From Schistosoma haematobium (lineage: Eukaryota > Platyhelminthes > Trematoda > Strigeidida > Schistosomatidae), in the NCBI RefSeq assembly GCF_000699445.3, contig NC_067200.1:13725256-13789255 (forward strand): DNA of 64,000 nt. The letters run 5' to 3'. A program made the translations under genes and the position numbers. Positions 49,725 through 61,834 of the stretch are shown here, one piece after another. Within the stretch, counting starts at the first letter, position 1, and each line of letters starts with the position of its first letter. Under the pieces are notes generated by a model. It worked only from the letters and a program-made list of their open reading frames with translations, was not told where the DNA came from and searched no databases.

Positions 49725-49995
49725 CAAAGATGAATGGTAGCTAGCAGTCAAATCAAGGAGGCGCGCTTCGTCTTATCTTGAACTCGTCAGCTAGATGTAC
49801 CTGTATGCCACAATTAATGTTCACTCCAAGACTCGAGCCTATTACTGTTAGCTTCGAACGCCATCGCTTTATTTACTTATCAACTGAGTCCTGATAGACG
49901 CTTGCTTATGTAATGTGATGAAGTTTAAATTCACTTGGTATTATTTGTTTGTATCTTCTCAATGTTATTCAGGACTGCAATTGGTCAATCTTCGC
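49725..49995 (-). mobile_element. Sm-alpha, minus copy, ribozyme mutated
   Basis: Ribozyme at 49755-49800 has CTGACGA but GAAG in place of GAAA and a weakened helix II; tRNA-like part at 49830-49895. Confidence 0.8.
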
Positions 49996-50107
49996 TTATA
50001 TCATTATTTCGACTGTTAAGTTTACTTCGTATTTACAGAAAAATTCGTTAATCTGTTATGCTTGTAGAATTGATTGTATCTCATATCGCTGTCTAGTAAA
50101 ATAATAC

Positions 50108-50530
50108 TTAAATCAGAAGTTTTGTGGAGATTTGAATGATTACAATAGTTGAAATCATGAATCAATCGAAGCTAGACCACCATGGAAAACCTGGAAGCAC
50201 TAGACGGCTATTTCGTCGTATTATGGTACTCTTCACCAGTGCGCATCCACGATCCCACCCTTCCTGAGATTCGATCCCAAGACCTATCAGTCTCGCGCGC
50301 GAGCGCCTAACCATTAGACCACAGAGCCTGCCAGCATCCAACGGTGTTAATGTCTAACTTCAACCAATCCACGAAATTGCGCCATCGTACACTATTGTCT
50401 TCAGTGAGCTAATATCTCACAACAAACCTGGTTGAACTTCACTAGTCACGGCTTCTCACCGGAACTCCAAATAAACGCCTCTTGAAGTCAATCACTAGTG
50501 AACAGATGATTGTCATCAGAAGTTATGTAA
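50108..50530 (-). mobile_element. SINE-B, full-length minus copy
   Basis: Complete layout from the 3' end (50108) through ribozyme, B-box complement (GATTCGATCCCAAG), A box and 5' body to about 50530. The ribozyme has GTGAAGA instead of CTGAGGA, so it is inactive. Immediately followed in the same orientation by another copy. Confidence 0.85.
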
Positions 50531-50534
50531 AGAT

Positions 50535-50755
50535 TTTAGTAATTTTAATAGTTAAAATCATGAGTCCATTGAAGCTAGATCACCATAAATACCTAGAAAC
50601 AATGGACGACCGTTTCATCTTAGTACGGGACTCCTTGTCAATGCGTATCCACAATCCTTCTCTCAAGATTCAAATCTACAACCTATCAATCTTGTATGCA
50701 AGCTCTTAACCTCTTAATCACTAACTCAACATTCAATAGTATTTATGTTCAATTT
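50535..50755 (-). mobile_element. SINE-B, second tandem minus copy, older
   Basis: Same order of blocks but more mutated, with the ribozyme core eroded (CTTGTCAATGCG region). It ends 500 bp upstream of the Neto-like first exon. Confidence 0.65.
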
Positions 50756-51246
50756 ATAATTTAATTAAATAATTAACTTTCTTCTCATATTATTCTTATT
50801 AGATTATCCATCATTCATAAACTGTGATATAAACCAATGAAGTTAAAAATTATCAAATTATTCTATTATCATTATCAATATTTATCTTATATTATTCAAA
50901 TTATCATTCAATATGAGAAATATTTCAATTATTCAATAATCAATTTATTGATTCAATTCATCATCATTATTCATTGGATTCATTTCATTCAATTAATCAT
51001 TATTATTATTATTATTTATTCATATTTCACATTCAATTATCAAATTGAACAATATAATATACTTGAAATAATTTCAGATAGATTTATATTATTCATTATT
51101 CATTTGTATAATAATAAGGGTTTACAATCCATCACAACCACCACTACTACTGCTATAATTATAAGTAGTATCATTATTAGTAGTAGTATTATTACTAGGA
51201 ATAGTAGTCCTATTATTTTCTATCATCATTCTTGTATAAAACCATT

Positions 51247-51865
51247 ATGTTTATTAAAATTATGTTCATAGAATGGTTATGGTGGAGATGGTATCATTAT
51301 AAATATTGGAAATCAATTATTCTAATCAATTTTAAATGGATTATTTATATGGATTTATTGATTTTATTATTGAATTTAAATAAAATTGAATCCAATCTTA
51401 TTATTATGAAATCAAATATGTCTTTCAATAATAACATATCGATTAATTTATATCATAATAATAATCATAATATAAAAAATCAATACATTAATGATCATCA
51501 TCATGATCCTTATAATATATCAAATAATCAAATAATTCATAAAATTGAACGTCGAAGTCATTCAAAACAATCAGAACAACAACAACAACCATATCAGCAA
51601 CAACAACAACACCAACAACCAATTACAAATTATTATGAACCTGAAGAAATTTTATCACCAGATTATACATTACCATATCAAGATATAAAATGTATGGAAT
51701 TTATTCAATCTACTGAAATTAAATATATAAAAGATTCATCATCCATGTTAAATGGATTTTTTGGTATGTCTAATTTACCAAAACGTACAATTGAATATAG
51801 TTTTCAAACACCAAATTATCCAGCACCATATCCATTAAATATTGAATGTATTAAAGTGATTGCTG
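51247..51865 (+). CDS. Neto-like CUB protein, 5' exon (partial gene)
   Basis: First ATG of a frame open from 51208; later in-frame ATGs at 51262 and 51349 could be the true start. The translation has a hydrophobic stretch (about residues 20-50, incl. IILINFKWIIYMDLLILLLN), suited to a signal or anchor, then a low-complexity Asn/His/Gln region, then the first half of a CUB domain: Cys of KCME, and FQTPNYPAPYPLNIECIKVI with the PNYPxxYPxNxxC signature. A splice donor CTG|GTAAGT at 51865/51866 ends the exon in phase 1; joining to 59369 restores the domain. Neto proteins are single-pass auxiliary subunits of ionotropic glutamate receptors. Exon boundaries at the 5' end, and any upstream exon, are uncertain; ATG-proximal sequence is very A/T-rich. 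Confidence 0.75.
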
Positions 51866-51904
51866 GTAAGTTTATAAATGAATGAATTAATAGATTTATT
51901 ATCA

Positions 51905-52270
51905 GAAGGGGTTTGTGGAGATTTTTAGAAATTTCACAGATTGAAATCATAAGTCAATTGAAGCTAGACCACCATGGAAAACCTGGAAGCACTGGACGGC
52001 CGTTTCGTCCTAGTATAGGACTCCTCAGCAGTGCGCATCCACGATCCCGCATCCCGCGGTATTCGAACCCAGGACCTATCAGTCTCGCACTAGGCACTTA
52101 ACCAACTAGACCACTGATCCGACATCCACTGGTGTTAATGTATAACTTCAACCAATCCACGAAATTGCGCTACCGTATACCATTGTCTTCAGTGAGTTGA
52201 TATCTTACAACAGACCTGGTCGAACTCCACTGATAACGGCTTCTCACTAGAACTTCAGGAGTATCTCTTG
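51905..52270 (-). mobile_element. SINE-B, full-length with intact ribozyme
   Basis: Complete minus copy: 3' tail (51905), ribozyme, B-box complement (GGTATTCGAACCCAGG at about 52058), A box, and 5' body to CTTCTCACTAGAACTTCAGG. It sits 40 bp inside intron 1, antisense to the gene. Confidence 0.9.
51989..52034 (-). ncRNA. SINE-B hammerhead ribozyme, predicted intact
   Basis: Same 46 nt as the copy at 39742-39787, with all core residues and three helices able to form. Being antisense, it would cut only a minus-strand (SINE) transcript, not the gene's pre-mRNA. Confidence 0.75.
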
Positions 52271-52889
52271 ATTATTTATTATTTTTTTTATTACAACAAA
52301 AAACAGATGAATTTTAACAGTTGAATTCATGAGTCAGTGTAAGTTAAACTTTAATGAACCTTGATTTAGACATTAATTAGATGGGATGATGATCATGACA
52401 TGACTCATCACTTTAGTGACCTAGGGATCTGACTCCAGTGAGATCGTTTTTTATTACTATTGAGAAATATATATCGTCAAACCTCGTATATAATCATCGA
52501 CTTAGATCGCGTTAGTGAATAACGGAATTACATAAGTCAAATATGAGAATGGATTTTTGAATGTATATATTCTGTACACTCACTGATCCGGATAGGAAAT
52601 CAGAGGGATGAAGCGAATAGAAGGGAGCGGAACAAAATGATGCACAGTGGAGAAGGAATGTGAGTCAACTCCATTTAGTCAAGCGTTAATCAATATTTTT
52701 AGTCACACAAAAATAAGCTATAGACATGTGAGAAGGAGGATAAGAAGGGTACACACATATGCGTTCATGTAAAAACAGTGAAGATTGATAAACAAATAAT
52801 TAATAGGGTGAAAATGTGACTCAAGTAGAATGAATGGATTAACCTGTCCGAAAGCTAGAATAAGTTATATGGGCTTAATGTGTCAAGCG

Positions 52890-53165
52890 ACACTACAAGG
52901 CCACCGTCGAAAACCTAGAAACACTGAACGGCCATTTTGTCTTAGTATGGGACTCCATGACTGTGGAGACAGTTATGCACATCATAAAATGCATGAAGGA
53001 TTTCGAAAGATCACGAATCGATTAAAAATAGACATTAACTTTGGTGACGCGTGTGACTGAAGGTCCTAGATTCTAGTTGTTTGTGCGTACTGTTGAGAAG
53101 TTCCATAATAAGATATAATGACTGCCTAGTGTTTTCAGGTTTTCGTTTATGGTCTAGCTAAGATA
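52890..53165. mobile_element. SINE-B head-to-head dimer, old
   Basis: Minus tail and ribozyme relic (52893-52965), then a plus-strand tRNA-like block, ribozyme relic (GTTGAGAAGTTCC) and tail (to 53165). Confidence 0.55.
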
Positions 53166-53680
53166 TGATCATGATTCAAACTGGAAAATCTCATATTTGT
53201 TAAAGTTGAAACATTTGTTAACCTTATTTATTATGAAGTCGAACATGTCAAATTTGTTAACTTGAGAATAAAAACAAAATAAAAATTGAAATTAAGATGT
53301 TATCATGAAAAGGTGATGTTTTTTATGTAAGAACCGGTTCTTCTTTTCATTAATTATCATTATGGTTATTATTTTCATCGTGAAGATGATATGTTAAACG
53401 TTAAAGCTAAAGATTCAGGTCTTTACCTTGGGCTGTGATCATGGATAAGCACTAATGTAATGTCTTAAATACATACAAAATAAATTTGGTGATTTGCCAT
53501 GATTTACATGAATGTCTGTTCAGTTAATGTCTATCCAATCAATTAATCACCGATTAGTGATTGATCAAACAACTATCTAATCCTTTTTATTACTGATCAA
53601 ATTCTATCGATCAAGTCGTAAAGTGATCAAAAATCTAAACAACCTATACATTATATTCAAACATTAACTGACTGTTTAAA

Positions 53681-54345
53681 GCTTTAGTCCCTCGCAGTGC
53701 AATAGCTCGGCATCTACTTGACACCGGGCATACCGTCGATATTATGCGCGCGTTTAAAATTATCAATAGACAAAGAACTACTACCACTCTCCGCTTTGCT
53801 GAAGCCATTGCAATTAAGAAACTGAAACCGGACTTATGCATCCAAAAAGAGACTCTAATAAACTTATCACTGCCCTGGTAATCTTTTTGTTTCTGTTTGT
53901 TTTGTGTTTTGGTTATTTTATTCATTTACTTATTCTAAGATAATTTATACCCCCCCCTATTACCTAATTCTTAAAATAAATTTTATTCACACATTTCCGT
54001 CACCTGATCCTCTTAAATCATCTTAACTTTCCAAACCCTATTTAATTATTATTACGTAATCTACCTTATGTGTTATTTAATTCCATTAATCTCTACAATT
54101 ATCACACAATTTATGAACTTCACTATATTATTACACCACCCACCCTGGATTAACCCCCCTCTTTTGACCTCTGACCTGTTTCTAGCATATATATATAGTT
54201 ATTATTGTAATCAAGTTATTTATACTCATTTATGTCAATTGTTTCACACTATCTCCATGTAAAAAATTCTATCACAATTTTGGTTTGTAAGCAGCTGACG
54301 AGAAACCTCGAAATAATATGAATTCATACTATTCTGCATCAATGT
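53681..54345 (+). pseudogene. Penelope-like element C-terminus and 3' tail
   Basis: 53681-53881 reads 66 codons without a break: ALVPRSAIARHLLDTGHTVD, then FKIINRQR, LRFAEAIAIKKLKPDLCIQK and NLSLPW before TAA. This is the conserved end of the Penelope-like GIY-YIG region (SAIxxHLLDTGH; FAEAxAIxxLKPDLCxQKE). An untranslated tail follows to about 54345, ending like the 40.2-41.1 kb fragment. 5'-truncated, in intron 1, same strand as the gene. Confidence 0.85.
54288..54345 (+). ncRNA. hammerhead-like motif in Penelope-like tail, second copy
   Basis: GTAAGCAGCTGACGAG, CTCGAAAT, then TATGAATTCATA as stem III palindrome and ATTCTGC. GCAG before the box can pair with CTGC after it as helix I. Helix II is minimal. 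In sense orientation to the gene. Confidence 0.45.
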
Positions 54346-54567
54346 TTGTTCTTGCTCTATTTAAATTCATAAAGGGAACCAATTGCATAAAATTTTCTTA
54401 TAAGAATTTCATCTTTTATCATTTAACTTTACAATCTGAAATCTTACCACAGAACTATTCAATCAACAATTGATCTCTTCAATACATATAATAAAATCAA
54501 CTTCATTTATCACAACTTTCTTCTTGAAAAAACTTATTGTTTCAAACAAACAAAAAAAAGCTTCTTT

Positions 54568-54852
54568 AAGCAAAGACAGATAGTGGCTAGCAATGGAATC
54601 CAGTCTGATACGCGTTTCATCCTGTTTGACACTCGTCAACTGAATGTAACTGCATCCCACAGTTGATGTTCACTTTGGAAGTCCAATCCAGTACCGTTCA
54701 CTACGTCTTTGCTAAAAACAAAAGCTTGTGACTTAAGACTATATCGATGCAATTCGCACAAGATGTGTACATATACGAACATGAGACTGATCGATTGTAA
54801 TCTTAAATAACAATGGTTAGATACTAGTAAAATAACATCAAGTGAATTAAAG
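54568..54852. mobile_element. Sm-alpha fold-back, ribozyme mutated
   Basis: Minus-strand ribozyme and tRNA-like half (54568-54712), then a plus-strand flank (54703-54852). The ribozyme box is TTGACGA (C3 to T). Confidence 0.75.
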
Positions 54853-55714
54853 AATAAAGGAGCTTGTTTTTGTTTTTCATTGAATCATTTAACCAATTCA
54901 TAGCATGAGTAGTATATAAATAAAATGAGATTTTATTTATTTATTTAATTATAATTTATATTCTTTTCTCTTACTAAAATAAAACCATAACAAAGACAAT
55001 AACACCAAAAATAAAGAGAGAGAGAGAGAAAGAGAGAGAAAAATGAGAATAGAACTAAAGAATGAAATAGAATATTAAGAAAAAAAACAAAAAGAAAAGA
55101 AAAGAGAATAGAAACCAGTTTCATTTTTCCATATTTTCATTAAACTTCACCAATCTTCTATATACATACATATATATATATATATTTCATTATGTGTTCT
55201 TCTACTATTTTAGAAGTACTTATTCATTGACTTACATAGACATGCATACAATGTCGCCTTTGTCGATTGCCAACATTCTTTCCTTTCCTTATTTTTTTTG
55301 CTTTTTTTGTTTTGTTGCTGTGATAATATAATCAATCAATCGATTATAAATTGTTTATTATTATTATTATTACGGTTATTAATATTGTTTTTCGACAGGC
55401 AATTTGTTAGAAGAGGGAACAGGGAATCGGTTCAATGAATTTAAATTAATTTTATTTTTTGAAAAACAAAAGGAAAATTACTTTGAACATAGAAACGGAA
55501 AAGAAAATATTCATGGATACATTCTGTGTATGAAGATAAATGATGAAATCATTTAATTGAATAAAAGATTTTCTAGAAATAAGATTTAGTATTTAGTATT
55601 AGTGTCGAAGTCTTCTTCTTCTTCTTCTTCTACTTCTTGAACTAGAATTCGGAACGTTTAATGAAATTTAATGTGTTCGAATCGAATTTAGTTAGATGAT
55701 ATGTGCCAACTGTG

Positions 55715-55717
<3 letters not shown>

Positions 55718-55764
<47 letters not shown>
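55718..55764. repeat. (AT)n microsatellite
   Basis: About 23 AT units in intron 1. Confidence 0.95.
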
Positions 55765-55767
<3 letters not shown>

Positions 55768-55997
55768 AGTGTCTGTCTCTCTAAACATATATATGTATGT
55801 ATCTATGGTTGGTTGCGATGAAGTAAGAGTGTTTGCGTGTACAATTATTGAAGATAAATTTTTTTACTTGAATGATGACTGTTTTAAATTTCTATATGAT
55901 GGTTGATACTATCCGTTATGTTCTTCGTGTTTAAGTTTGTATTTTATTCATTATTTTTGGACATGTGTATAAAAGACAACTACATATAATTCTAGGT

Positions 55998-56225
55998 TTA
56001 AATAAAATCTTTGATTGAGATTATGAACCGATTGGTGTTAGACCACCTTTGGAAACCTGGAAGTACTGGACGGACGTTTCGTCCTATTGTGGAACTCCTC
56101 AGCCGTACGCATCCACGATCTCGCTAGCGGGATTCGAACCCAGGGCCTTCGGTCTCGCGTGCGAACACTTAACCTACTGGACCATTGAGCCGGCATCCAA
56201 TGGTGATAATGTCTAACATCTTTGA
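55998..56225 (-). mobile_element. SINE-B, minus copy lacking the 5' body
   Basis: Tail, ribozyme (56063-56108), a good B box (GGGATTCGAACCCAGGGC on the + strand) and A box, ending at 'aatgtctaacatc'. 56226-57180 is unassigned. Confidence 0.85.
56063..56108 (-). ncRNA. SINE-B hammerhead, near intact
   Basis: CTGAGGA, GAAA and GTC present; helix II GTTC/GGAC pairs with one wobble; helix I GTACGG/CAGTAC has one mismatch beside the first pair. Confidence 0.6.
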
Positions 56226-57194
56226 TAAAAGTTATATTTGAGTTTGTGGCCCTATTCCACTACATGAGTTTTAAAAGAAAAGGAATAAAAGTAACTAGTT
56301 ATAACACATGAGCTAAGCAATGAAAATCGGGTGGATGGTCTTGACCATTTTAAACGACGCAAAAAATACTTTGTTTATTGTCTGGATTAATTTTTTTTAA
56401 GAAAAATGAAAGAAGTGAGTTTCACTACTGATTTACATGATGAGTAGTAGTAGATTTGCTCATCAAGATTTATGATTATTATGTTCTAATTAATGACCAT
56501 TCTAAATTGATCATTGAAAGTGAACAATGCTTTGTACGAATTGTCTTTTTAAGAAATACAGATATACAACCGTATAGTTCCTTCTACTTATTCGGTTTTC
56601 AATGACCAATTCTTGATCTATTCATAGGTTTTTCATAGAACAAATTAACATATTATCGCTTAACTTGGGAAAGGGAAGAAACAAAGTTATTGAAATGAAA
56701 TTCCTGTTCGAAGAAGGAGATGAAGTTAGAAAAAAAAGATATTATAAGAGCGAAAAGAGTTGGACAGTTTTAACAAAAATCAACAGAGGCTAGTCATTGT
56801 TGGAAAACTTGTTAAGATATAGTTTCTGTTCAGTATATACAATCCAAATAGTTCTAAGACAGGAATTCTATGCAATATTAATTATTTTGTGTCCAGAATT
56901 CGATTGTCATCATTATTAATAATTAAATATAAATATACTTAATGATATATTACTCTTGTATGCAAACATAACATGATGATGATGTCAAATTGAATGTGTG
57001 TCGAAACCTATTACGTTTATATGAGAAAGTTTCAGTATCACTGAAATAATGGTTTCAAAGTTATTTTGACGATAAAAAGTTCTATATTTTTTGACTATTT
57101 TGATTCAACTACTTATAAGTAATAAATTGATTTCTATTCTTCAACTGAAAAATTATCTATCATAAGTTAACAATTAAAGGAATATTAAGGTGCA

Positions 57195-57335
57195 GTGATT
57201 TCGATGGAGTTTCATCGTCTAAAGGAGGTAGCACAAAAGTCAGGTAGAATTGAAGTATTCGAACTCACCCATGTTTCGGTAACAACGGAAAGATTAAAAA
57301 ACATTCAGCTCAGGGAACGAAACTCCATCAAAATC
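57195..57335. repeat. IR-1 relic with replaced loop
   Basis: Ends TTCGATGGAGTTTCATCG and CGAAACTCCATCAAAATCAT are inverted, but most arm sequence is lost. Confidence 0.5.
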
Positions 57336-58064
57336 ATTCGTCTCAGCAATAAATCTTCTTCACTGTCTATAATGAATTGGATCTTTTTAAATGAGTGGTT
57401 GTCAGGAAATTAATGTTTTAACTGGAATCCTTCCGTATGGTAAATTTTGCAGTACACTAGTAAGAATGAGTACCATTACGAAATAAAAGCTTACATCATG
57501 TAGATAAATACTGAGAATTGTAATGCAAATAACTAACGTTTTCTTCCAGTATAGAATATTGCGTCCTACTGCTCATTTTAGTAGCAATTGCACTACCTCA
57601 CCTACTCATGCAGAGTAAGAATGCATGTGAAGATTTCATACTAAAGTCCATGTGAGTTGGGACCCGTCAGTAAAGTATTTTGGGAATTATGAGTGAAATG
57701 ATGCGTCTTAGTAGATTCAAACTCTCGTTAACAAACTCTACAGTTTACAATGATTGAGGTTAACCATTCAGAAAGCGACATTTCAGTTCTGCAAGAAGTT
57801 AGTTGATGCTCAAATCACCCAGAGGTCATGTCCTCTAATATGAAGTCATCAATATGATTATGAATACCTCATAGACTATTATTGTCTGGTATAACAAAAC
57901 ACTGATCTATGAATTGTGACTGTGTTCCTTCAAAAATATAACATATATATATTTTTACAAAATAATATTTCATTTGTGTTCTGAAGTTAATCAAGTTTAT
58001 AAGATGATACTAAGAATAAATGATGGAAGCTAACACGAAATAAGTCGGATAGTAGTAGTGAAGT

Positions 58065-58313
58065 GAACGAGAACAGAAGTGGGGACAACCGAATGTATTA
58101 CAGTGAAATGTTACAGAATCATTTAGTAAAATTTGAGGACCATATAGTAAACATTTCATCAACATAATGTCAATCAGTTGTCTCAGACTTCATTGTTCCT
58201 TCGTTTCCATAACAATCACTCTCTGTTCTCGTTCTCTTTTCTTCTATCTTCTTAAACTTTCGTTTGATGATACATACTACTTATATCTGTCAACATCAGT
58301 AGCACAAACCACA
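58065..58313 (-). mobile_element. solo LTR-A, minus strand
   Basis: From 'gtgaacgagaacagaagtgg' to 'agtagcacaaaccacagt'. Lies in intron 1. Confidence 0.75.
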
Positions 58314-59368
58314 GTACCACTAACCTGTTTGAAAAAATATAACACTCATCTGATCATGTACAAAAAAAACATTAAAGAAGTCTACTGTCGTATTTTCAGC
58401 GGTAAAACAACTCAGTAGAATAACTATGGATAATAAAAAATAACATTCAGAAAGCGTAAGAGTTACTTAAGGATTTAAACGTGTACTAGCTAATGAGCAT
58501 AGATCGTGTTAAAAGGTTGACACAACCAGATCTGCATGTTGTTGAACAATCTTGTAAAACTGGATAAACATCACGTGATAGGCAAATCATCCAGCTCAAA
58601 AGAACACAGTTTTATTAGATTGATCCTCCTAAGGCATAAATTTTCTCCATCAAATTATGAAGAGATGACAGTTGGGAGTAAAAATACTTGTTTGTGAGTG
58701 TTATTTAATCATAAATGTGTCTGAATTTCAAATTTACTGATGTTAGATAAATAATAAGGCTTTGAGTATTATCACGTTTATGGGTTATATCTGTACATTG
58801 ATGAGAAGTAACAAAACTAGACAAAATAACCACTAGTGTTGTCAGTCGTTTTTATCAGAAACTTCTGACAATTCCTAGAACATGTCTCCAAAAGCCAGGA
58901 AAATGCTAAAACTACTTTAATCAATCAATGTTTTGCAGAGACTTCCAAATGAACTGTAGAAAACAATCGAAAATGTTTTCACTATTCTGACTAAAGAATT
59001 ACAGATTCTACTGTTCATTCTGGAGCTTCCTTCAGAAGCTTCTCACGTCTTTAGATCGTACATTATTCTCTAAATATCCTTGTTCCTCATGCATAAATTT
59101 TACTTAAGAGTAGATCTTTTTCTACTTTACACCTTTTGTATTACATTTAGCGATCAATTGTAGAAGACTCTTGAGGACTAGAAAGCGGTTAGGAAGTCAG
59201 TATCAAGTATTTTAAATGTGAAGCATATAAGCTTTTCAGTTCTTACTAATCTATAATGAAATTATTAATATTTTTATTTGACGTATTATGTAATTCACAT
59301 TAGTATGCTTTGTTATAACTCATGTGAATAAAAATCTTCTTCCCCCCATTTTGTTTTTATACACATAG

Positions 59369-59632
59369 CACCTACTGATCAACATCGTATTGTGTTACAT
59401 TTTCGTGGAACATTTGAATTAGAACCGGAATCACATTGTACAACAGATTTTTTAGAAATAAGAGATGGTGCTTTTGGATTTACTACATTACTGGGAAGAT
59501 TTTGTTCAAAACAAGTGCCTGATTTAGGCACTGGACTCATATCAACTGGTCAGTATATGTGGTTAAGATTTCATAGTGATTCAACTATTGCTCATAGAGG
59601 ATTTCAAGCAGTTTATCGGTTTATTCAAACAG
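59369..59632 (+). CDS. Neto-like CUB protein, internal exon (264 nt)
   Basis: Acceptor ...ACACATAG|CACC and donor ACAG|GTAAAT; both junctions are phase 1, so the exon is symmetrical (88 codons). The split Ala codon joins ...ECIKVIA to APTDQHRIVLHF. It completes the CUB domain: LHFRGTFELEPESHCTTDF, then LEIRDGAFGFTTLLGRFC and TGQYMWLRFHSDSTIAHRGF with final AVYRFIQT. The paired Cys residues (before FLEIRDG and in GRFC), the acidic Ca-site-like D of TTDFLEIRDG and the closing GFxAxY pattern are typical. The RDGxFGFxxLxxRxC run with EPxxxC is the pattern I associate with NETO CUB1, more than with BMP1/tolloid CUBs. Confidence 0.88.
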
Positions 59633-60911
59633 GTAAATCACATTGATAGGTATATTTTTAATAAAATGATTTTGTAAAGATTAGTTTATTATATATGTAG
59701 TATTTGTCATAGACCTATTTCAGTTCGAACATCATTGAATACTCAAAAAACATTGAACAGATATTTCGGCCTAGTATAGGAACTCGTAAGGATACCTTAT
59801 GTTCTTGGGTTTGGTCTTTAATGTTCACGCACTTCTAAGAAGTTCTATAATGCAAAGAAATGGTTGTTGATTTTTTGCTGGTTCTAATAGACACATTAAC
59901 TGAAATCAATCTATAATGACATGTATTATATTAGTTTTCTGTTCGAATCAGTCGTTATTGTAAGTGAAAGATGCTTCTTCAAGATAATTCTTGAAATCTC
60001 AGGACCATTGAATAGTTTAAGATTACTTAGAAATATCCATTAACGACTTTGTTAGAGAGTGAATTCGATATTCTCAGTCTCATGAGTAGTGAGTTAACCA
60101 TAGACCACCAAGTCGAAATCAAATAGTGAGCATTTCTTTCTAAATTAGTTCATGGTATTGCGCATTCATCTTTCTTTCATAACGGTGATGCCTATTTCGC
60201 TACTAGAACTAAGAGAAAAAGTTAGAAAACCTTCAAAGTTCTGTTATATTCATTTACCTACTGAGCTATAAAACCTAAACAAATACCTAAGTTTAGGCTT
60301 ATTTAATCACTGAATAAATGAATATCTTATCGGTTAAATGTAAAACCTTTTACATATTGAAAAGTGACGACTGCTAGTGGATCCATTCCATAAATACACT
60401 ATTTATTCATCTATGTAACCCTCGGAACAAATTCTTTTCGAAAGAGCTTAACATTGCTTCTCACACCATTCACTTTTTTGAAATAATCTTAGTTATAGGA
60501 AAACTTACCGATTACTTCTAAATTATAAGAGTTCTACACATTCATAGTTGATAAAGCTTAATGAATAAACATTATTTAGATATTCGTTAACACTACTGAA
60601 CAAAAACTGATCCTGAATAATCATATGATGCGAACATACATACATATATACATAAAGGCATATAAACATGCATTGAATAAACCTCTTCACAGAAGTGGCC
60701 ATATTGTAACTTAGTAGATGAAACTCGATAAACTTTAAGAACTTATATAACATGATATTAGTTGTCATTCAGTGAATGATTTATGTTAACATTATAGTCT
60801 TGCAGCTCAATGTTAGCATCTCTATGACAATGTGTGATATGGTTGAAATGTCACAAGATTATATATATATATATTACGAAACATATTTATCCCCTCATGT
60901 TTCATTTTTAG

Positions 60912-60941
60912 GTTCACACAAGCCAACGGATAGTGTTTCAC
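60912..60941 (+). CDS. candidate 30-nt micro-exon of the Neto-like gene
   Basis: A pyrimidine-rich acceptor (CCCCTCATGTTTCATTTTTAG) minus one base precedes GTTCACACAAGCC..., and CAC|GTGAGT is a strong donor. Length 30 and phase 1 at both ends fit the preceding exon exactly, giving G-SHKPTDSVS-R, a polar linker expected between two CUB domains. It could be skipped without frame loss. No second CUB exon is visible up to 64000. Confidence 0.4.
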
Positions 60942-60985
60942 GTGAGTCAATCTTTGTCTATAAAAAGTTATTTAAAGCTTTTTAC

Positions 60986-61375
60986 TTATGCCTGTTACTT
61001 CTTGTGGAGGAGCATAGGCCCCCCACAAGCACTCTCCATCCAACCCTATCCTGAGCAATTCTTTCCAGCTCTTTTCAGTTGCTATTCATCCTTTTCATAT
61101 CTCCTTCTATTTCCCGACGTAATGTGTTCTTTGGTCTTTCTCTTTTCCGTTTTCCCTTAAGATTCCAAGTTAGGACTTGTTTCTTGATGTATTTTGATGA
61201 TTTCTGTACTTTATGTCCTATCCACTTCCATAGACGTTTCCTAATTTCCTCTTCAGCTGGAAGTTGATTTGTTTTCTGCCGCAGAAGACTGTAGCTGATG
61301 GTATCCGTCCAATGAATGTAGAATATCTTGAGTAGACAACTATTTATAAATACTTGCACCTTCTTGATGAAGGTA
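60986..61375 (-). pseudogene. RTE-type retrotransposon 3' fragment
   Basis: Minus-strand blocks [40 protein letters not shown] and MKRMNSN, then after a frame change the [16 protein letters not shown] ending. Same family as 6361-6966. Truncated and inactive. Confidence 0.85.
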
Positions 61376-61834
61376 CAATATCATACTGATCCATTTTCTA
61401 GATTGACTTTTACTATTTCAGTTATGTCATAACAATTTATGAGACTAAACATTTATTCACTGATAACGTGTACTATATATAATTACCATTCAATATAAAA
61501 TTATCACGTTAAATTAATAAATGATAGAAGTACATGGGATTCTCATTAAAATTCAGAGGAAAAATAAAGAAGTGAGCAACATATTAACCATCATTAGACA
61601 CAGTTACTAATTATGCAATACATTTGATGATATGAAAATGATGATTGTATGTTCTTGTGAAATTTCTTTTTTAATTTCATACTTCACATAACGATATAAT
61701 CTTAATTAGATAAGACTCATTGAACAACTATTTTATTCTAGTATGATCTAAGTACATTTAATTACTTTGTAAAGAGACTTGAAAGCTTTGAGTTCAATAT
61801 CCAATAAGATCTTAAACAGGTATTGTTATGACTG

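Larger units (their letters stand above)
51866..59368 (+). other. intron 1 of the Neto-like gene (7,503 bp)
   Basis: GT donor at 51866 and AG acceptor at 59367-59368 preceded by a CTTCTTCCCCCC-rich tract. Filled with SINE-B, Penelope-like, Sm-alpha, IR-1 and LTR-A copies. Most ribozyme-bearing elements in it are antisense to the gene. Confidence 0.75.

Noticed and set aside
50837..51271. 144-codon Ile/Tyr-rich frame just upstream of the Neto-like exon
   Set aside because: Low-complexity A/T sequence in a different frame from the CUB exon; more likely 5' UTR or upstream non-coding sequence.
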